From contig DEBI01000134.1 in assembly GCA_002348465.1 (NCBI GenBank), positions 1-64,000 of the forward strand: DNA of 64,000 bases, read 5' to 3'. The notes under the pieces were generated by a model that made no database searches, was not told the DNA's origin, and saw nothing but the letters and a program-made list of their open reading frames with translations. Below, one piece after another: positions 7,486 to 16,799 of this stretch. Source of the DNA: Gemmatimonadales bacterium UBA2960. Lineage in GTDB: Bacteria > Gemmatimonadota > Gemmatimonadetes > Longimicrobiales > Gaopeijiaceae. The position numbers and the translations under genes are program-made. Each line of letters opens with the position of its first letter. Position 1 is the stretch's first letter.

Positions 7486-9450
7486 ATGATTTCGATCTCC
7501 AATCTAGAGAAGGGGTTCGGTGACCGAACGCTCTTCTCGGGTGCCTCCTTTCAGCTGAATGCCGGAGAACGATACGGACTGGTAGGTGCGAATGGTTCGG
7601 GCAAGACGACTCTGTTAAATGTCATCTCTGGTTCGATAGAGGCGACCCACGGGCAGGTCTCGATTCCGAAAGCCCTCAGTCTCGGTGTGCTAAAGCAGGA
7701 TCACTTCGCATACGAGAGCGAGGAGATTCTGGGGGTAGCGCTCATGGGTAACCCCGAGCTATGGAGCGCGCTCTCGGAGAAAGAAGCTATCCTGGCGGAG
7801 AGCGAGGAAGATTTCGACTACGAGCGCTTCAGTGAACTGGAGGAGACAGTTCAGCGGCTCGACGGATATGCTGCGGAAGCGAGAGCGGCTACGATTCTTG
7901 AGGGATTAGGCCTGCCTACTGAGGTGCATCGAAAGCCCCTCTCGACCTTATCGGGTGGTTTCAAACTGCGGGTCCTTCTTGCACAAGTTCTAGCCTCGGC
8001 ACCCGACGTTCTCCTTCTGGATGAGCCAACTAATCACCTCGACATAATATCCATTCGATGGTTGGAGAAGTTCCTACAGGGATTTCTTGGCCCGGTTGTG
8101 ATCATCTCACACGACCATCGGTTTCTTGACAATGTGTCTACGCGAATTCTGGATGTGGATTACGACACGGTGACTTTATATCGTGGCAACTATACGCAGT
8201 TTCTTGCCGCGAAGGTGGCTGAGCGTGAGCGCCGGGAGAAAGAGATCACAAGCCGAGAGAGAGAGATCGCACATCACCAGCAGTTCGTGGATCGATTCCG
8301 GGCCAAGGCTAGCAAGGCTCGCCAGGCGCAGAGTAAGCTGAGGTTTATTGAGAAAAAGGCTGCGGAACTGGTTGTTCTTCCAGGGAGTTCGCGTCGTTAT
8401 CCAACTTTCCGTTTTGAGCAGCGCCGACCGAGTGGTAAGGAAGTCCTGACGATCCGAAACGTTCACAAGGCGTTCGGGGAAAACGAGGTCCTCCACGGTG
8501 TGAATCTCGCGGTGAACAGAGGTGACCGACTCGCGATCATGGGTCCTAACGGAATTGGGAAGTCAACGTTGCTGAAGATCCTGATGGGAGAACTTGAGGC
8601 AGATGCGGGTGAGGTCTCATGGGGGTATGAAACTCATCCTGGTTACTTCGCTCAGGACAATAAGAACGAGTTCACGGATAGCGATGAGTCGACCGAAGCA
8701 TGGTTGTGGCGGTTCTGTCCTAGTAGGGATCGGGGTTTTGTTCGCGGACAGATGGGGCTGATGCTTTTTACAGGGGACGAGGGCAAGAAGAAGGTCAGCG
8801 CGCTGTCAGGAGGTGAAGCAGCTCGACTTGTTTTTGCCCGTCTCGGATTAGATAACCCCAACGTGCTGGTGCTCGATGAGCCAACAAATCATTTGGATCT
8901 GGAGTCGATCGAAGCACTTATAGCGGCATTACGCTCTTTCGATGGTACGCTCATATTTGTGTCTCATGACCGCTGGTTTGTGAGTCAACTTGCGACTCGA
9001 GTTGTTGAGATCAGGCCGGGTGAAGTGACCGATTACTTGGGCACTTATGAGGAGTACGTTCATGCGTCGGGGGATGACCATCTCGACGCCGACACAGTTC
9101 TTCTAAAGGCTAGACGCGAAAAACGGCGAAAAGGACGTGAGGGAAAGACCAGGGACAGGGGGGATGATGGGACACGCAGCAGTGCGCTATCCCCGCAAGA
9201 CGTTATGAAGGAGACACGGAGACTGCAGCGTGAGCTCGAAGAAATTACCGAGGCCATCGAAGTACGCGAGGCTCGTTTGAAATCGATTGATGCGTCGTTC
9301 TGTGAAGATGGTTTCTATGAGCGAACTCCGCCCGATCAAGTGGCGCTTCTAGAGCAAGAGCGTGCAGAAACGGATAACGCACTAAAGGCCGACCTTCAAA
9401 GATGGGGTGATATCGAGTCCCAGCTTGAAGGGTTGTCGAGCTTGGTCTGA
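7486..9450 (+). CDS. ABC-F family ATPase
   Basis: Two ABC domains lie on one chain without membrane segments. The first has Walker A GANGSGKTT, signature LSGGFKLRV and Walker B LLLDEPTNHLD; the second has GPNGIGKST, LSGGEAARL and LVLDEPTNHLD. A charged linker of about 80 residues joins them, and the last ~110 residues form a lysine- and glutamate-rich coiled coil like that of Uup/YdiF-type proteins. ABC-F proteins act on ribosomes, relieving stalls or gating translation. Which subfamily this is cannot be decided by eye. It starts 5 bases after the amidase stop, so it may be read from the same transcript. Confidence 0.92.
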   Translation: MISISNLEKGFGDRTLFSGASFQLNAGERYGLVGANGSGKTTLLNVISGSIEATHGQVSIPKALSLGVLKQDHFAYESEEILGVALMGNPELWSALSEKEAILAESEEDFDYERFSELEETVQRLDGYAAEARAATILEGLGLPTEVHRKPLSTLSGGFKLRVLLAQVLASAPDVLLLDEPTNHLDIISIRWLEKFLQGFLGPVVIISHDHRFLDNVSTRILDVDYDTVTLYRGNYTQFLAAKVAERERREKEITSREREIAHHQQFVDRFRAKASKARQAQSKLRFIEKKAAELVVLPGSSRRYPTFRFEQRRPSGKEVLTIRNVHKAFGENEVLHGVNLAVNRGDRLAIMGPNGIGKSTLLKILMGELEADAGEVSWGYETHPGYFAQDNKNEFTDSDESTEAWLWRFCPSRDRGFVRGQMGLMLFTGDEGKKKVSALSGGEAARLVFARLGLDNPNVLVLDEPTNHLDLESIEALIAALRSFDGTLIFVSHDRWFVSQLATRVVEIRPGEVTDYLGTYEEYVHASGDDHLDADTVLLKARREKRRKGREGKTRDRGDDGTRSSALSPQDVMKETRRLQRELEEITEAIEVREARLKSIDASFCEDGFYERTPPDQVALLEQERAETDNALKADLQRWGDIESQLEGLSSLV

Positions 9451-9629
9451 CTGCGGGCACATAAAGAAATGCGTCGAGCAGATGTTGAAATAGAAGCATC
9501 CTCCTGGGTGTTCAGTGACGAGCATAGAGGCGTGCGTGTGACGTCACGGGAATTGTGGCGACTCGTTACGAGCAAGATGAGAGGATACGTTCATCCTTGA
9601 TCCACATGTTGATTTGCCCAATGCGATAG

Positions 9630-10436
9630 ATGAACGACCTAGCCCACCAGCGCACCACGATCCGTTCGTATGAGGATAGGTATCTGCGGTTTCTGACTAA
9701 AGCTGGCTTCGCTTTTCGCAGTGGGATTGGTGGGGTGATTCCTAACGGATGGACGACTATTGAGCAGGCTGAGTGGATGGCTTCTGTAGCCGCAATCAGT
9801 GAGGATGATCTTCTCTTGGATATAGGAGCCGGAAGAGGCTGGCCCGGTTCCTTGATTGCGAAAGAGACGGGGGCGAGGCTGGTTTCAGTCGACGTTCCGC
9901 TTGAGGCGCTTCGGCAGGGGGCCGAAGATCTGTGCAAGAAGCTAGGTCCGCGTGTGCTTCAAGTATGTGGAGATGGTCGGATATTACCTATCGGCGATGC
10001 CCATTTCTCAGCTGTTTGCCAGGCCGATGTGCTCTGTTGAGTATTAGAAGAACTCTCCGTGCTGAGGGAATGTCGTCGTGTACTTAAAAAAGGTGGGAGA
10101 CTGGTAGTCGTAACTATTGAGATAGCAGAAGGGCTGAGTGCAGCGCAGAGAGGTCGAGCGATCCAGTTGGGACCGGAGGATTTGGGTACCGGAGGACCTC
10201 TGCGAGACTTGGTTGCCCAGTCTGGCTTTGAGGTGGTCATTGAGCGCGATCTGACCGAAGACTTTCGAGTGTCCCTTCTGGACCGCCTTGATGCGCTAGA
10301 TCAGAATGAAACAGCACTGAGGCGTGCGGAGGGGCACGAGATGGTCGATACGGAACGCGAGAAGCGTACCGACATGCTGACGGCTGTCCAGGAAGGTATG
10401 CTTCGTCGCACTGCTTTGGTTGGGCTAGCGTCGTGA
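9630..10436 (+). CDS. SAM-dependent methyltransferase with an in-frame TGA (possible selenoprotein or broken gene)
   Basis: Residues 1-136 and the stretch after TGA 10038-10040 are in the same frame and together form one class I methyltransferase of about 268 residues. The SAM motif LLLDIGAGRGWPG and an acidic strand end SVDVP lie before the TGA. The motif after it, ECRRVLKKGGRLVVVTI, and a normal C-terminal part follow with no other disruption. The stop falls in ADVLC-TGA-VLEEL. As I recall, relatives carry DVLCC at this point, so the TGA would replace a cysteine. A short stem-loop at 10053-10068 (CTCTC / GAGGG, loop CGTGCT) sits at SECIS-like spacing. Alternatives are a recent nonsense mutation or a sequence error. 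The substrate is unknown. The start ATG directly follows a TAG in frame. Confidence 0.7.
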
Positions 10437-10558
10437 CTGGCCAAAGTCGAAGCTCCACTTCTCTGATTACAGTGAAAGAGTCTTGCTCTTTTCATTCAGT
10501 GGGTCTGCGAATTCAGTCAGGGTGGTGTCTGAGAATCGTAGCGAGGTAAGAGGGTCTT

Positions 10559-11704
10559 ATGGATCGAAGATCAATGCTAAAGATGAGTGGCTTAGGTCTC
10601 GCCAGCATTGGGATGGTGAGTTGTGCTGGGTCCCTCCCTCCGGTTAATGCAGGTGGTGGTCGCCGAGTCCGCCGGCTCGAGCCCGTCGATGCTGGATGGG
10701 AGCGGATCATCCGAACGACGGTTGGACTCAGGCCCTATCGTCCATCAGGGTTTCTACTGAGGCCTGAGCGTTTGGGAGAAAAGTTGCTCATCCACAACTA
10801 CGGGCACGGTGGTTCTGGGATGTCTCTGTCATGGGGGACGGGATATATCGCAGCTGAAATGGCGGCTGAGCGCCCGGAGAAGCAGGTGGCGGTCATAGGA
10901 TGTGGTGTAGTGGGTCTGACAACTGCGATCCAGCTTCAGCGACGTGGTTTCGAGGTCACTATATATGCGAAGGAAGTGCCTCCGAATACGACATCGAACA
11001 TGTCGCTTGCAAGCTGGACTCCGACTTCAGGATTGGTGGATAGAGACCTTCGTACCTTGCTGTGGGACGAGCAATTCAGAAGGGCGGCCCGGATTTCGTG
11101 GCATCAACTCCAGTTATTAGTAGGACGCGGATATGGTATCTCTTGGATTGAAGGGTATTCGCTTCAGGACTCCCCACCCGAGAACGAGGTCCGTGGAGAG
11201 AATCGACTCCTTCCTGAGGATCTCCGAGTCGGTTCCTCTATATACGGGCCCGGGCAACATCCTTTCCCAACGCGTTATGCGGTAGAGCGTCCTTCCATGC
11301 GGATCGAACCGTCGATGTACCTAGATCGTCTTGTTGATGACGTTCGAAAAGCGAGGGGTCGGATCGTTATTCGGCGTTTCGCGTCGCTTAGGAGCCTTGC
11401 TGTATTACCCGAGCCGGTAATAGTGAACTGTACCGGGCTTGGGGCTAAAGCTCTCGTGGGTGATGAGGAACTCACGCCTCTTAAGGGTCAACTAACTCTC
11501 CTCATGCCACAGAAGGGGGTTGACTACTCAACATTCGGAGCGGCGTCCCAGACTGCTGGTGGTTTTGTCCATATGTTGCCACGGAGAGATGGCGTAGCAC
11601 TCGGCGGGACCAGTGTTGAGGGTGATTGGAGTTTGGATCCTGATCCGGATGCGGTGCGCAGGATAGTGGAAGCCCATATCGACCTGTTTTCCAGGATGGA
11701 TTAA
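10559..11704 (+). CDS. Circularly permuted D-amino-acid-oxidase-like FAD oxidoreductase, Tat-exported
   Basis: The leader has twin arginines (DRRSMLKMS) and a hydrophobic run ending at Cys22, so it may be a Tat substrate and possibly a lipoprotein. Residues 52-100 carry GLRPYRPSG and IHNYGHGGSGMSLSWG, motifs that lie at the C-terminus of ordinary D-amino acid oxidases and bind substrate carboxylate and FAD. The dinucleotide-binding VIGCGVVGL, normally at the N-terminus, follows at ~112, then PPNTTSN, NCTGLGA and GGTSVEGDW. The protein ends exactly where the normal GLRP segment would begin. Expected chemistry is oxidative deamination of a D-amino acid or similar amine. No partner gene is obvious. 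Confidence 0.82.
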   Translation: MDRRSMLKMSGLGLASIGMVSCAGSLPPVNAGGGRRVRRLEPVDAGWERIIRTTVGLRPYRPSGFLLRPERLGEKLLIHNYGHGGSGMSLSWGTGYIAAEMAAERPEKQVAVIGCGVVGLTTAIQLQRRGFEVTIYAKEVPPNTTSNMSLASWTPTSGLVDRDLRTLLWDEQFRRAARISWHQLQLLVGRGYGISWIEGYSLQDSPPENEVRGENRLLPEDLRVGSSIYGPGQHPFPTRYAVERPSMRIEPSMYLDRLVDDVRKARGRIVIRRFASLRSLAVLPEPVIVNCTGLGAKALVGDEELTPLKGQLTLLMPQKGVDYSTFGAASQTAGGFVHMLPRRDGVALGGTSVEGDWSLDPDPDAVRRIVEAHIDLFSRMD

Positions 11705-11822
11705 AAAAGAGGGATTGTACGCGAGAAACATCCTGATCTGTTAGTGCCTAATGTGCTCGCGCTGTCAGCTTTTGCTCCGTATCTTCCCGGATATGATGTG
11801 CCCCATGTAGCAGGAGTGCTCG

Positions 11823-12455
11823 ATGGATCAGGCAGAATCCGTGAGTGTGCTTGAGGAAAAGTACTCTCGCCGCACGTTTATCAAGGGTGTTATCGCCACA
11901 GGTGCCACCGCCTCTTCGGCTGGCTACCTCTTCCGTGGAAGTCCACTCCTCGGAGCGGCGACTTATCAGACTGCGACCGAGCGTCTGATCACACTGAACG
12001 TCAATGGTCAAGAGCGGCGAGTGGATGTGCTCCCGCATGAGACTCTGGCTATGACGTTGCGATACAAGCTCGGACTCACCGGTACAAAATTAGGCTGTGA
12101 CAGGGCAGAGTGCGGCGCCTGTACAGTGTTAATTGACGGGGTGTCTCAGTATGGCTGCTCAATGCTCACCCACCAAGTGCGCGGTCGCTCAGTTGCCACT
12201 ATTGAAGGTTTGGAAGATGCCGACACGGGTGAACTGTCGGTGGTTCAGAAGGCGGTGATGGAAGAAGGTGGTTTCCAGTGTGCTTTCTGCGCCCCGGGCT
12301 TCATAATGGCTATGACAGAGATGATCGAGGTTAATCCCAACCCGACTCGAGAGGAGGCCCGGCTCGCCTTGTCGGGTAACCTCTGTCGGTGTGCCGACTA
12401 CGACAAGATTCTGACTTGTGCGATGCGAGCTGCTGAGCTCGCACGCAGCGTGTAA
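11823..12455 (+). CDS. [2Fe-2S] small subunit of a xanthine-dehydrogenase-family enzyme, Tat leader
   Basis: The N-terminus carries SRRTFIKGV, a twin-arginine signal followed by an Ala-rich stretch. The mature part has the plant-type ferredoxin cysteines (GCDRAECGACTVLIDG with a later GCSM) and the second-domain cysteines (CAFCAPGF and NLCRCADYD), which is the standard two-cluster small subunit of CoxS/PaoA/XdhC-type enzymes. The large and FAD subunits follow without their own leaders, which fits co-export of the folded complex by hitchhiking, as known for periplasmic PaoABC. It passes electrons from the Mo site towards the FAD subunit. The stop is 10 bases before the next gene. Confidence 0.92.
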   Translation: MDQAESVSVLEEKYSRRTFIKGVIATGATASSAGYLFRGSPLLGAATYQTATERLITLNVNGQERRVDVLPHETLAMTLRYKLGLTGTKLGCDRAECGACTVLIDGVSQYGCSMLTHQVRGRSVATIEGLEDADTGELSVVQKAVMEEGGFQCAFCAPGFIMAMTEMIEVNPNPTREEARLALSGNLCRCADYDKILTCAMRAAELARSV

Positions 12456-12465
12456 GGAGAAAGTT

Positions 12466-14853
12466 ATGGCCGAACGACTGGTAGGAGCCGACATCGCGCC
12501 ACCAGATCTCCACGCGAAGATCACGGGACGCGCCAGATACGCTGAAGATTTTCGAGCACCGGGTATGGTGTTTGCGAAGCTACTTCTCTCACCTATGCCC
12601 CACGCTCGAGTACGCAGGGTCGATGCGAGTCGAGCACTCGCAATGGAGGGTGTTATAGACATTCTCAGGGCGGATGAAGTCCCATCGCGTGATGGTCCGC
12701 GGGAGGCGTGTTTGACGGACACACCTCGGTACGAAGGAGAACCGATTCTCGCTGTAGCTGCTGTGGATGAAGAAACCGCTGCGGCTGCCATCGAAGCCAT
12801 CGAAATCGACTTCGAACCACTCCCATTTGTCATTGATCCCCTAGAAAGCCTCCGCCCGGGTGGCCCGAACGCGTATGTGGACGGAAACCAGTTCTCGGGT
12901 CAGGATGGGTGGAGCGATTTCAAGTGGACCGATACGGACTTTGCTAAGGTGGACGCTGGCGAGATGCCCGATCCATCGTGTCCGGTCGAGTGGACTAAGG
13001 GTGACCCAGAGTCTGCGTTTGCGGAATCAGCACTCGTTTTGGAAGAGACGATCGTTCACCAGTCGCTGACACACCACCCCATGGAGCCTCGCTCCAATAT
13101 GGCCTACTGGGAGGGTGAGACGCTTCACGCATTCGTTTCTACTCAGAGTTCACAGCAGACTAAGTTTGCTCTTGCAGGGGCCCTCCAGATTGACCCCGAG
13201 AACATAAATCTCGTGTCTGAATATTGTGGCGGAGGTTTTGGGTCCAAAATCGCTGGGACAACAGTGATGCAGATCCCGGCTCTGTTTAGTAGGAAAATCA
13301 ATCGTCCGGTCATGCTCCGGATAACGAGATATGAAGAGAACTATGTAGGTCGCGCACGGCCGGGTTTTCAAACGTGGCTAAAGATGGGCTTCTTGCAGGA
13401 CGGGAAGTGCAATGCCATTGACTTGATCATAGTTCAGGAGAGTGGTCCCTACGGAGCCGGTGACTTCAACACCGCTGGGATGATCGCAGACCTGACTTAC
13501 ACGCCACAAAACATGCGTTTTCGTGGAGTGTCCATGTACACGAATACTCCACCAAAGGCTGCTCAGCGCGGTCCGGGTGGTGCGCAAATCATTTCGATGA
13601 TGGAACCGATCCTTGAAAAGGCAGGTCGGGAACTTGGTGTTGACCGCTTCGAGATACACCGCATGAATGCTCCACGCGGAGATGTGCAATTTGGCCCGCG
13701 TAACGCAACGCTCACGAGTGTGCATGCGGTAGAAGCGCTAGATCAAGGGAGGGAGATGTTCGACTGGGACGCCAAGTTAGCCATTTCAGGAAAGCGAAAC
13801 GGCTCGAAAGTTACAGGTGTCGGTATTGGTCTCTCACCCTACACCGCAGGATCTCGCGGTCGTGATGGTATGATGATCATCCGTCCTGACGGCAAGCTCT
13901 ACGTGCATCAAGGGATAGGTAATTTAGGGACTCATTCAATCGCTGATACGGCTCGCCCCGCAGCCGAGCTCCTCGGGTACAATTGGGAAGACGTAGAGAT
14001 TGTATGGGGGAACTCGGCGCGGGCGTATCCGCGGTCAACCGTTCAAGCAGGATCACAAACGACGACCGCGCACACGCGGGCCAACCATGCAGCTGCGACC
14101 GACGCGCTCAGGAAAATCCGGGAAGTGGCGGCGGCAGCTCTGGGAGGTTCAGCTTCGTCCTACAGTGTCGACTCAGGGCGGGTCAGTGGGCCGGGAGGGA
14201 CGATGACTCTCGGTCGGATTGCGGAACGAGCGATTGCTATGGGTGGTGAGTACTCCGGTGAAGTCCTCCCTGATGATGTTCATGCGCAGACTGTTCCGGC
14301 CGCTCAGATACTTGCAGGCGAAGGTCTGATGGGAATCGCCCGGGACAACTACGGCGGGGAAGGCAACATCTATTCATGGGTTGCGGGTTTTGCAATGGTC
14401 GAACTCGATGAAGAAACCGGTGTGGTAGAGCTGAAGGAGTACGTGGGTGTTACGGATTGTGGGACCGTGATTCACCCCCGAAGCTTGGGTGCACAGGTTT
14501 TCGGCGGAAGCATCCAGGGTATGGGTATGGCAATGACCCAGAGGTGGGTATTCGACCCGCAGTGGGGTGTGCCGTTTGCGAACCGTTTCTATACAGCTCG
14601 ACCGCCAGGGTTTTTAGACATTCCTGCCGACCTGAAGTGGGGTGCAGTGGGCATTCCCGATCCACAGGATCCAGTTGGGGCAAAGGGAATCGGTGAGCCA
14701 CCTGTGGGTGCGGGTGCTGCTGCACTGACGTCGGCCATTGCAGATGCGATGGGAGGACGTTGCGTGTGCAGGACCCCACTAACACCGGATGTCCTGCTCG
14801 CTGAGATCGAAGGTCGACCGATGTACGGTCGCCTAGAACAGCACGTCGGTTAG
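12466..14853 (+). CDS. Molybdopterin large subunit of a xanthine-dehydrogenase-family (aldehyde-oxidase-like) enzyme
   Basis: The ATG at 12466 follows AAGGAG directly after the small-subunit stop; an upstream ATG at 12418 would overlap it without reason. The 795-residue chain has the expected N-terminal a/b hammerhead domain (GADIAPPDLHAKITGRARYA) and Moco-binding motifs (GGGFGSKI and QRGPGGAQ). Near the end is KGIGEPPVGAG, whose Glu is the catalytic base of the family. The enzyme hydroxylates an aldehyde or N-heterocycle, and the substrate cannot be inferred. With the Cys-rich FAD subunit and the Tat leader it most resembles PaoC of the periplasmic aldehyde oxidase. Confidence 0.9.
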   Translation: MAERLVGADIAPPDLHAKITGRARYAEDFRAPGMVFAKLLLSPMPHARVRRVDASRALAMEGVIDILRADEVPSRDGPREACLTDTPRYEGEPILAVAAVDEETAAAAIEAIEIDFEPLPFVIDPLESLRPGGPNAYVDGNQFSGQDGWSDFKWTDTDFAKVDAGEMPDPSCPVEWTKGDPESAFAESALVLEETIVHQSLTHHPMEPRSNMAYWEGETLHAFVSTQSSQQTKFALAGALQIDPENINLVSEYCGGGFGSKIAGTTVMQIPALFSRKINRPVMLRITRYEENYVGRARPGFQTWLKMGFLQDGKCNAIDLIIVQESGPYGAGDFNTAGMIADLTYTPQNMRFRGVSMYTNTPPKAAQRGPGGAQIISMMEPILEKAGRELGVDRFEIHRMNAPRGDVQFGPRNATLTSVHAVEALDQGREMFDWDAKLAISGKRNGSKVTGVGIGLSPYTAGSRGRDGMMIIRPDGKLYVHQGIGNLGTHSIADTARPAAELLGYNWEDVEIVWGNSARAYPRSTVQAGSQTTTAHTRANHAAATDALRKIREVAAAALGGSASSYSVDSGRVSGPGGTMTLGRIAERAIAMGGEYSGEVLPDDVHAQTVPAAQILAGEGLMGIARDNYGGEGNIYSWVAGFAMVELDEETGVVELKEYVGVTDCGTVIHPRSLGAQVFGGSIQGMGMAMTQRWVFDPQWGVPFANRFYTARPPGFLDIPADLKWGAVGIPDPQDPVGAKGIGEPPVGAGAAALTSAIADAMGGRCVCRTPLTPDVLLAEIEGRPMYGRLEQHVG

Positions 14854-14866
14854 GAGAGGACGAGAC

Positions 14867-15865
14867 ATGGCGAAGATCAGAGATATGATCCCGGCGTTCG
14901 AGCTTTTTCAGCCGACGACCGTGGGCGATGCACTAGAGCTTCTCGACGAGCACCGTGGGCAGGCGTGGGTTCTGGCTGGAGGGCTGGACTCGTTCGACTG
15001 GTTCAAGGATCGAGTTAAGCGGCCTTCGGCCGTAGTTGATCTCGGTGGCATTTCTGAACTCACAGGAATCCGTGAACTAGAAGATGGAATCGAGATCGGG
15101 GCAATGACCTCTCTCACAGAGATAGAACGAGACGAGAGGGTACGCTCCGGGTTTTCTGTTCTAGCTGACGCAGCGCGTCACGTGGCAACACCTCAGATTC
15201 GAAATCAAGGGACCTTGGGCGGAAATGTCTCCCAGGATACAAGGTGTTGGTATTACCGAAGCGGCTGGCCATGCTATCGCGCGGGGGGTAACACCTGCTA
15301 TGCGGCAGCCCCTCAGGCGATGAACCGTGAGCATTGCATAATGGGGAGGAGTCGATGTGTGGCGGTGAACCCTTCGGATACTGCGCCGGCACTGATTGCC
15401 GTAGACGCAAAGATGGTCGTAGAAAGCAACGGAGGCTCGACAGTCCACGATGCCGAGGACTTCTTTATTGGTCCTGCAATAGACATCACGCGGATGACTG
15501 TGATGAAGTCCCAGGACCTTCTTACGCGGATCCACATTCCGGCGAAGTGGGCTGATGCCGACTTCTACTATGAGAAGATTCGCGATCGCGGTTCTTGGGA
15601 TTTCCAACTCGTTAGCGTTGCTGCGGCGTTCCGTAAGTCAGAGGGTAAAATCGAGGAAGCCCGAATTTCTGTTAACGGTGTAGCGCCGTTTCCAGTCCGT
15701 TTGGACGCAGTAGAGCGATTGGTGCAGGGGACATCGGGTGATGAGTCGACGGCGAGCGCAGCAGGAGAGCTAGCGATCCAGGGTGCCCGTCCACTCCGAC
15801 ATAATGATTACAAAGTCGCAATGATGAGAAATCTCGTCCGCCGTGCGGTCAGGAGTGTTTCCTGA
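14867..15865 (+). CDS. FAD subunit with predicted [4Fe-4S] insert (PaoB-like)
   Basis: The FAD-binding PCMH-type domain shows the LAGGLDSF loop and the RNQGTLGGNVSQD motif of CoxM-like subunits. Between about residues 125 and 165 there is a cysteine-rich insert (CWYYRSGWPCYRAGGNTC, then HCIMGRSRC), the arrangement that binds an extra [4Fe-4S] cluster in PaoB and in 4-hydroxybenzoyl-CoA reductase beta. The C-terminal CO-dehydrogenase flavoprotein domain is complete. It begins 13 bases after the large subunit with a good TAGGAG site. Its TGA overlaps the ATG of the cytochrome b gene, tying flavin oxidation to that membrane protein. Confidence 0.9.
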   Translation: MAKIRDMIPAFELFQPTTVGDALELLDEHRGQAWVLAGGLDSFDWFKDRVKRPSAVVDLGGISELTGIRELEDGIEIGAMTSLTEIERDERVRSGFSVLADAARHVATPQIRNQGTLGGNVSQDTRCWYYRSGWPCYRAGGNTCYAAAPQAMNREHCIMGRSRCVAVNPSDTAPALIAVDAKMVVESNGGSTVHDAEDFFIGPAIDITRMTVMKSQDLLTRIHIPAKWADADFYYEKIRDRGSWDFQLVSVAAAFRKSEGKIEEARISVNGVAPFPVRLDAVERLVQGTSGDESTASAAGELAIQGARPLRHNDYKVAMMRNLVRRAVRSVS

Positions 15866-16746
15866 TGGATATTTGGCGCCGGGCTGCGAACCCGTGGGGT
15901 CAGGATGTACTCATCGGAGTGTCATGGGATTTGATGTGGAGTGCTGTTATAGCAGCGGTTGCTTTCGTGATCGGACATGCTCTATGGGTTCGTACGAGGA
16001 AAGAGGAGGCACACGAACCTCCGGCGGATGTTCCTGCTGGTATCCCTGAAAAAATAGAGCGACACTCTTTTGCATCCAGAGCATTCCATTGGGTGATGTC
16101 GATCGCGATGCTAGTGCTTCTTGTCACGGCCTTCGTGCCAGTGATGGGGTGGCAGTTTAATTGGGTAGATCTGCACTGGCAGGCCGGTGTCCTACTAATT
16201 CTGACAGTTGTGTACCACGTCATTCATGCGATTGGGTGGCAAGATTTCTGGTCGATGTTCCAACTCGGAGTGAGCGAGGGCATTGCGACGCTCAAGCACA
16301 TACTTTCACCGGAGGCACCTGCGCCACCGAAAGCTGGAAAGTACCCGTTCGATCACCGCATGTATCACCATGTGATCGTTGTGGTGTCGTTAGCTGCGAT
16401 TATCACGGGTGTCCTAATGATGGTGCGAATAGACACTCCGCTATGGACGAGAAATCCGTATCTGTTCAGTGACACAACGTGGGGAGTGATGTATGTGGTG
16501 CACGGTCTTTCGGGTGTATCACTAATCCTATTGATAGCCTCACACATTTACTTTGCGCTTAGGCCAGAGAAAAGGTGGATCACATGGTCTATGGTTCGTG
16601 GTTGGATTGATCGGGAGCACTATCTTGAGCACTTCGATCCGGCAAAGTGGGTTGTAACAGATGTTGGTATGAAGTCTGCGGACGGCGCAGCTCCAGGAAC
16701 GGGCGCCGTAGCCGAACAGATTCCCAGCGCCAAGCGAGAGGATTAG
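15865..16746 (+). CDS. Membrane cytochrome b (b561/FdhI-like), probable electron acceptor of the Mo enzyme
   Basis: It starts in the ATG that overlaps the FAD-subunit stop (TGATG). The 293-residue protein has about five hydrophobic segments with histidines placed as haem b ligands (HSFASRAFHWVMS, HVIHAIGW, MYHHVIVVV and a late VHGLSG...SHIYFAL). The pattern resembles gamma subunits of formate dehydrogenase or Ni-hydrogenase cytochrome b. In this operon it would take electrons from the periplasmic PaoABC-like complex and pass them to quinone. This link is an inference from coupling, since PaoABC itself is soluble in E. coli. Confidence 0.82.
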   Translation: MDIWRRAANPWGQDVLIGVSWDLMWSAVIAAVAFVIGHALWVRTRKEEAHEPPADVPAGIPEKIERHSFASRAFHWVMSIAMLVLLVTAFVPVMGWQFNWVDLHWQAGVLLILTVVYHVIHAIGWQDFWSMFQLGVSEGIATLKHILSPEAPAPPKAGKYPFDHRMYHHVIVVVSLAAIITGVLMMVRIDTPLWTRNPYLFSDTTWGVMYVVHGLSGVSLILLIASHIYFALRPEKRWITWSMVRGWIDREHYLEHFDPAKWVVTDVGMKSADGAAPGTGAVAEQIPSAKRED

Positions 16747-16799
16747 TTCTAGAAGTCATCTCGTGAGTCACTGAATCCTATAGATTTTCCGGAGAAATT

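Noticed and set aside
11705..11822. Possible continuation of the D-amino-acid-oxidase gene beyond TAA 11702
   Set aside because: The expected permuted domain is already complete at the stop, and the following codons do not match the family.
12189..12833. Minus-strand 214-codon frame
   Set aside because: It runs antisense across the [2Fe-2S] and Mo subunit genes and lacks any family pattern.
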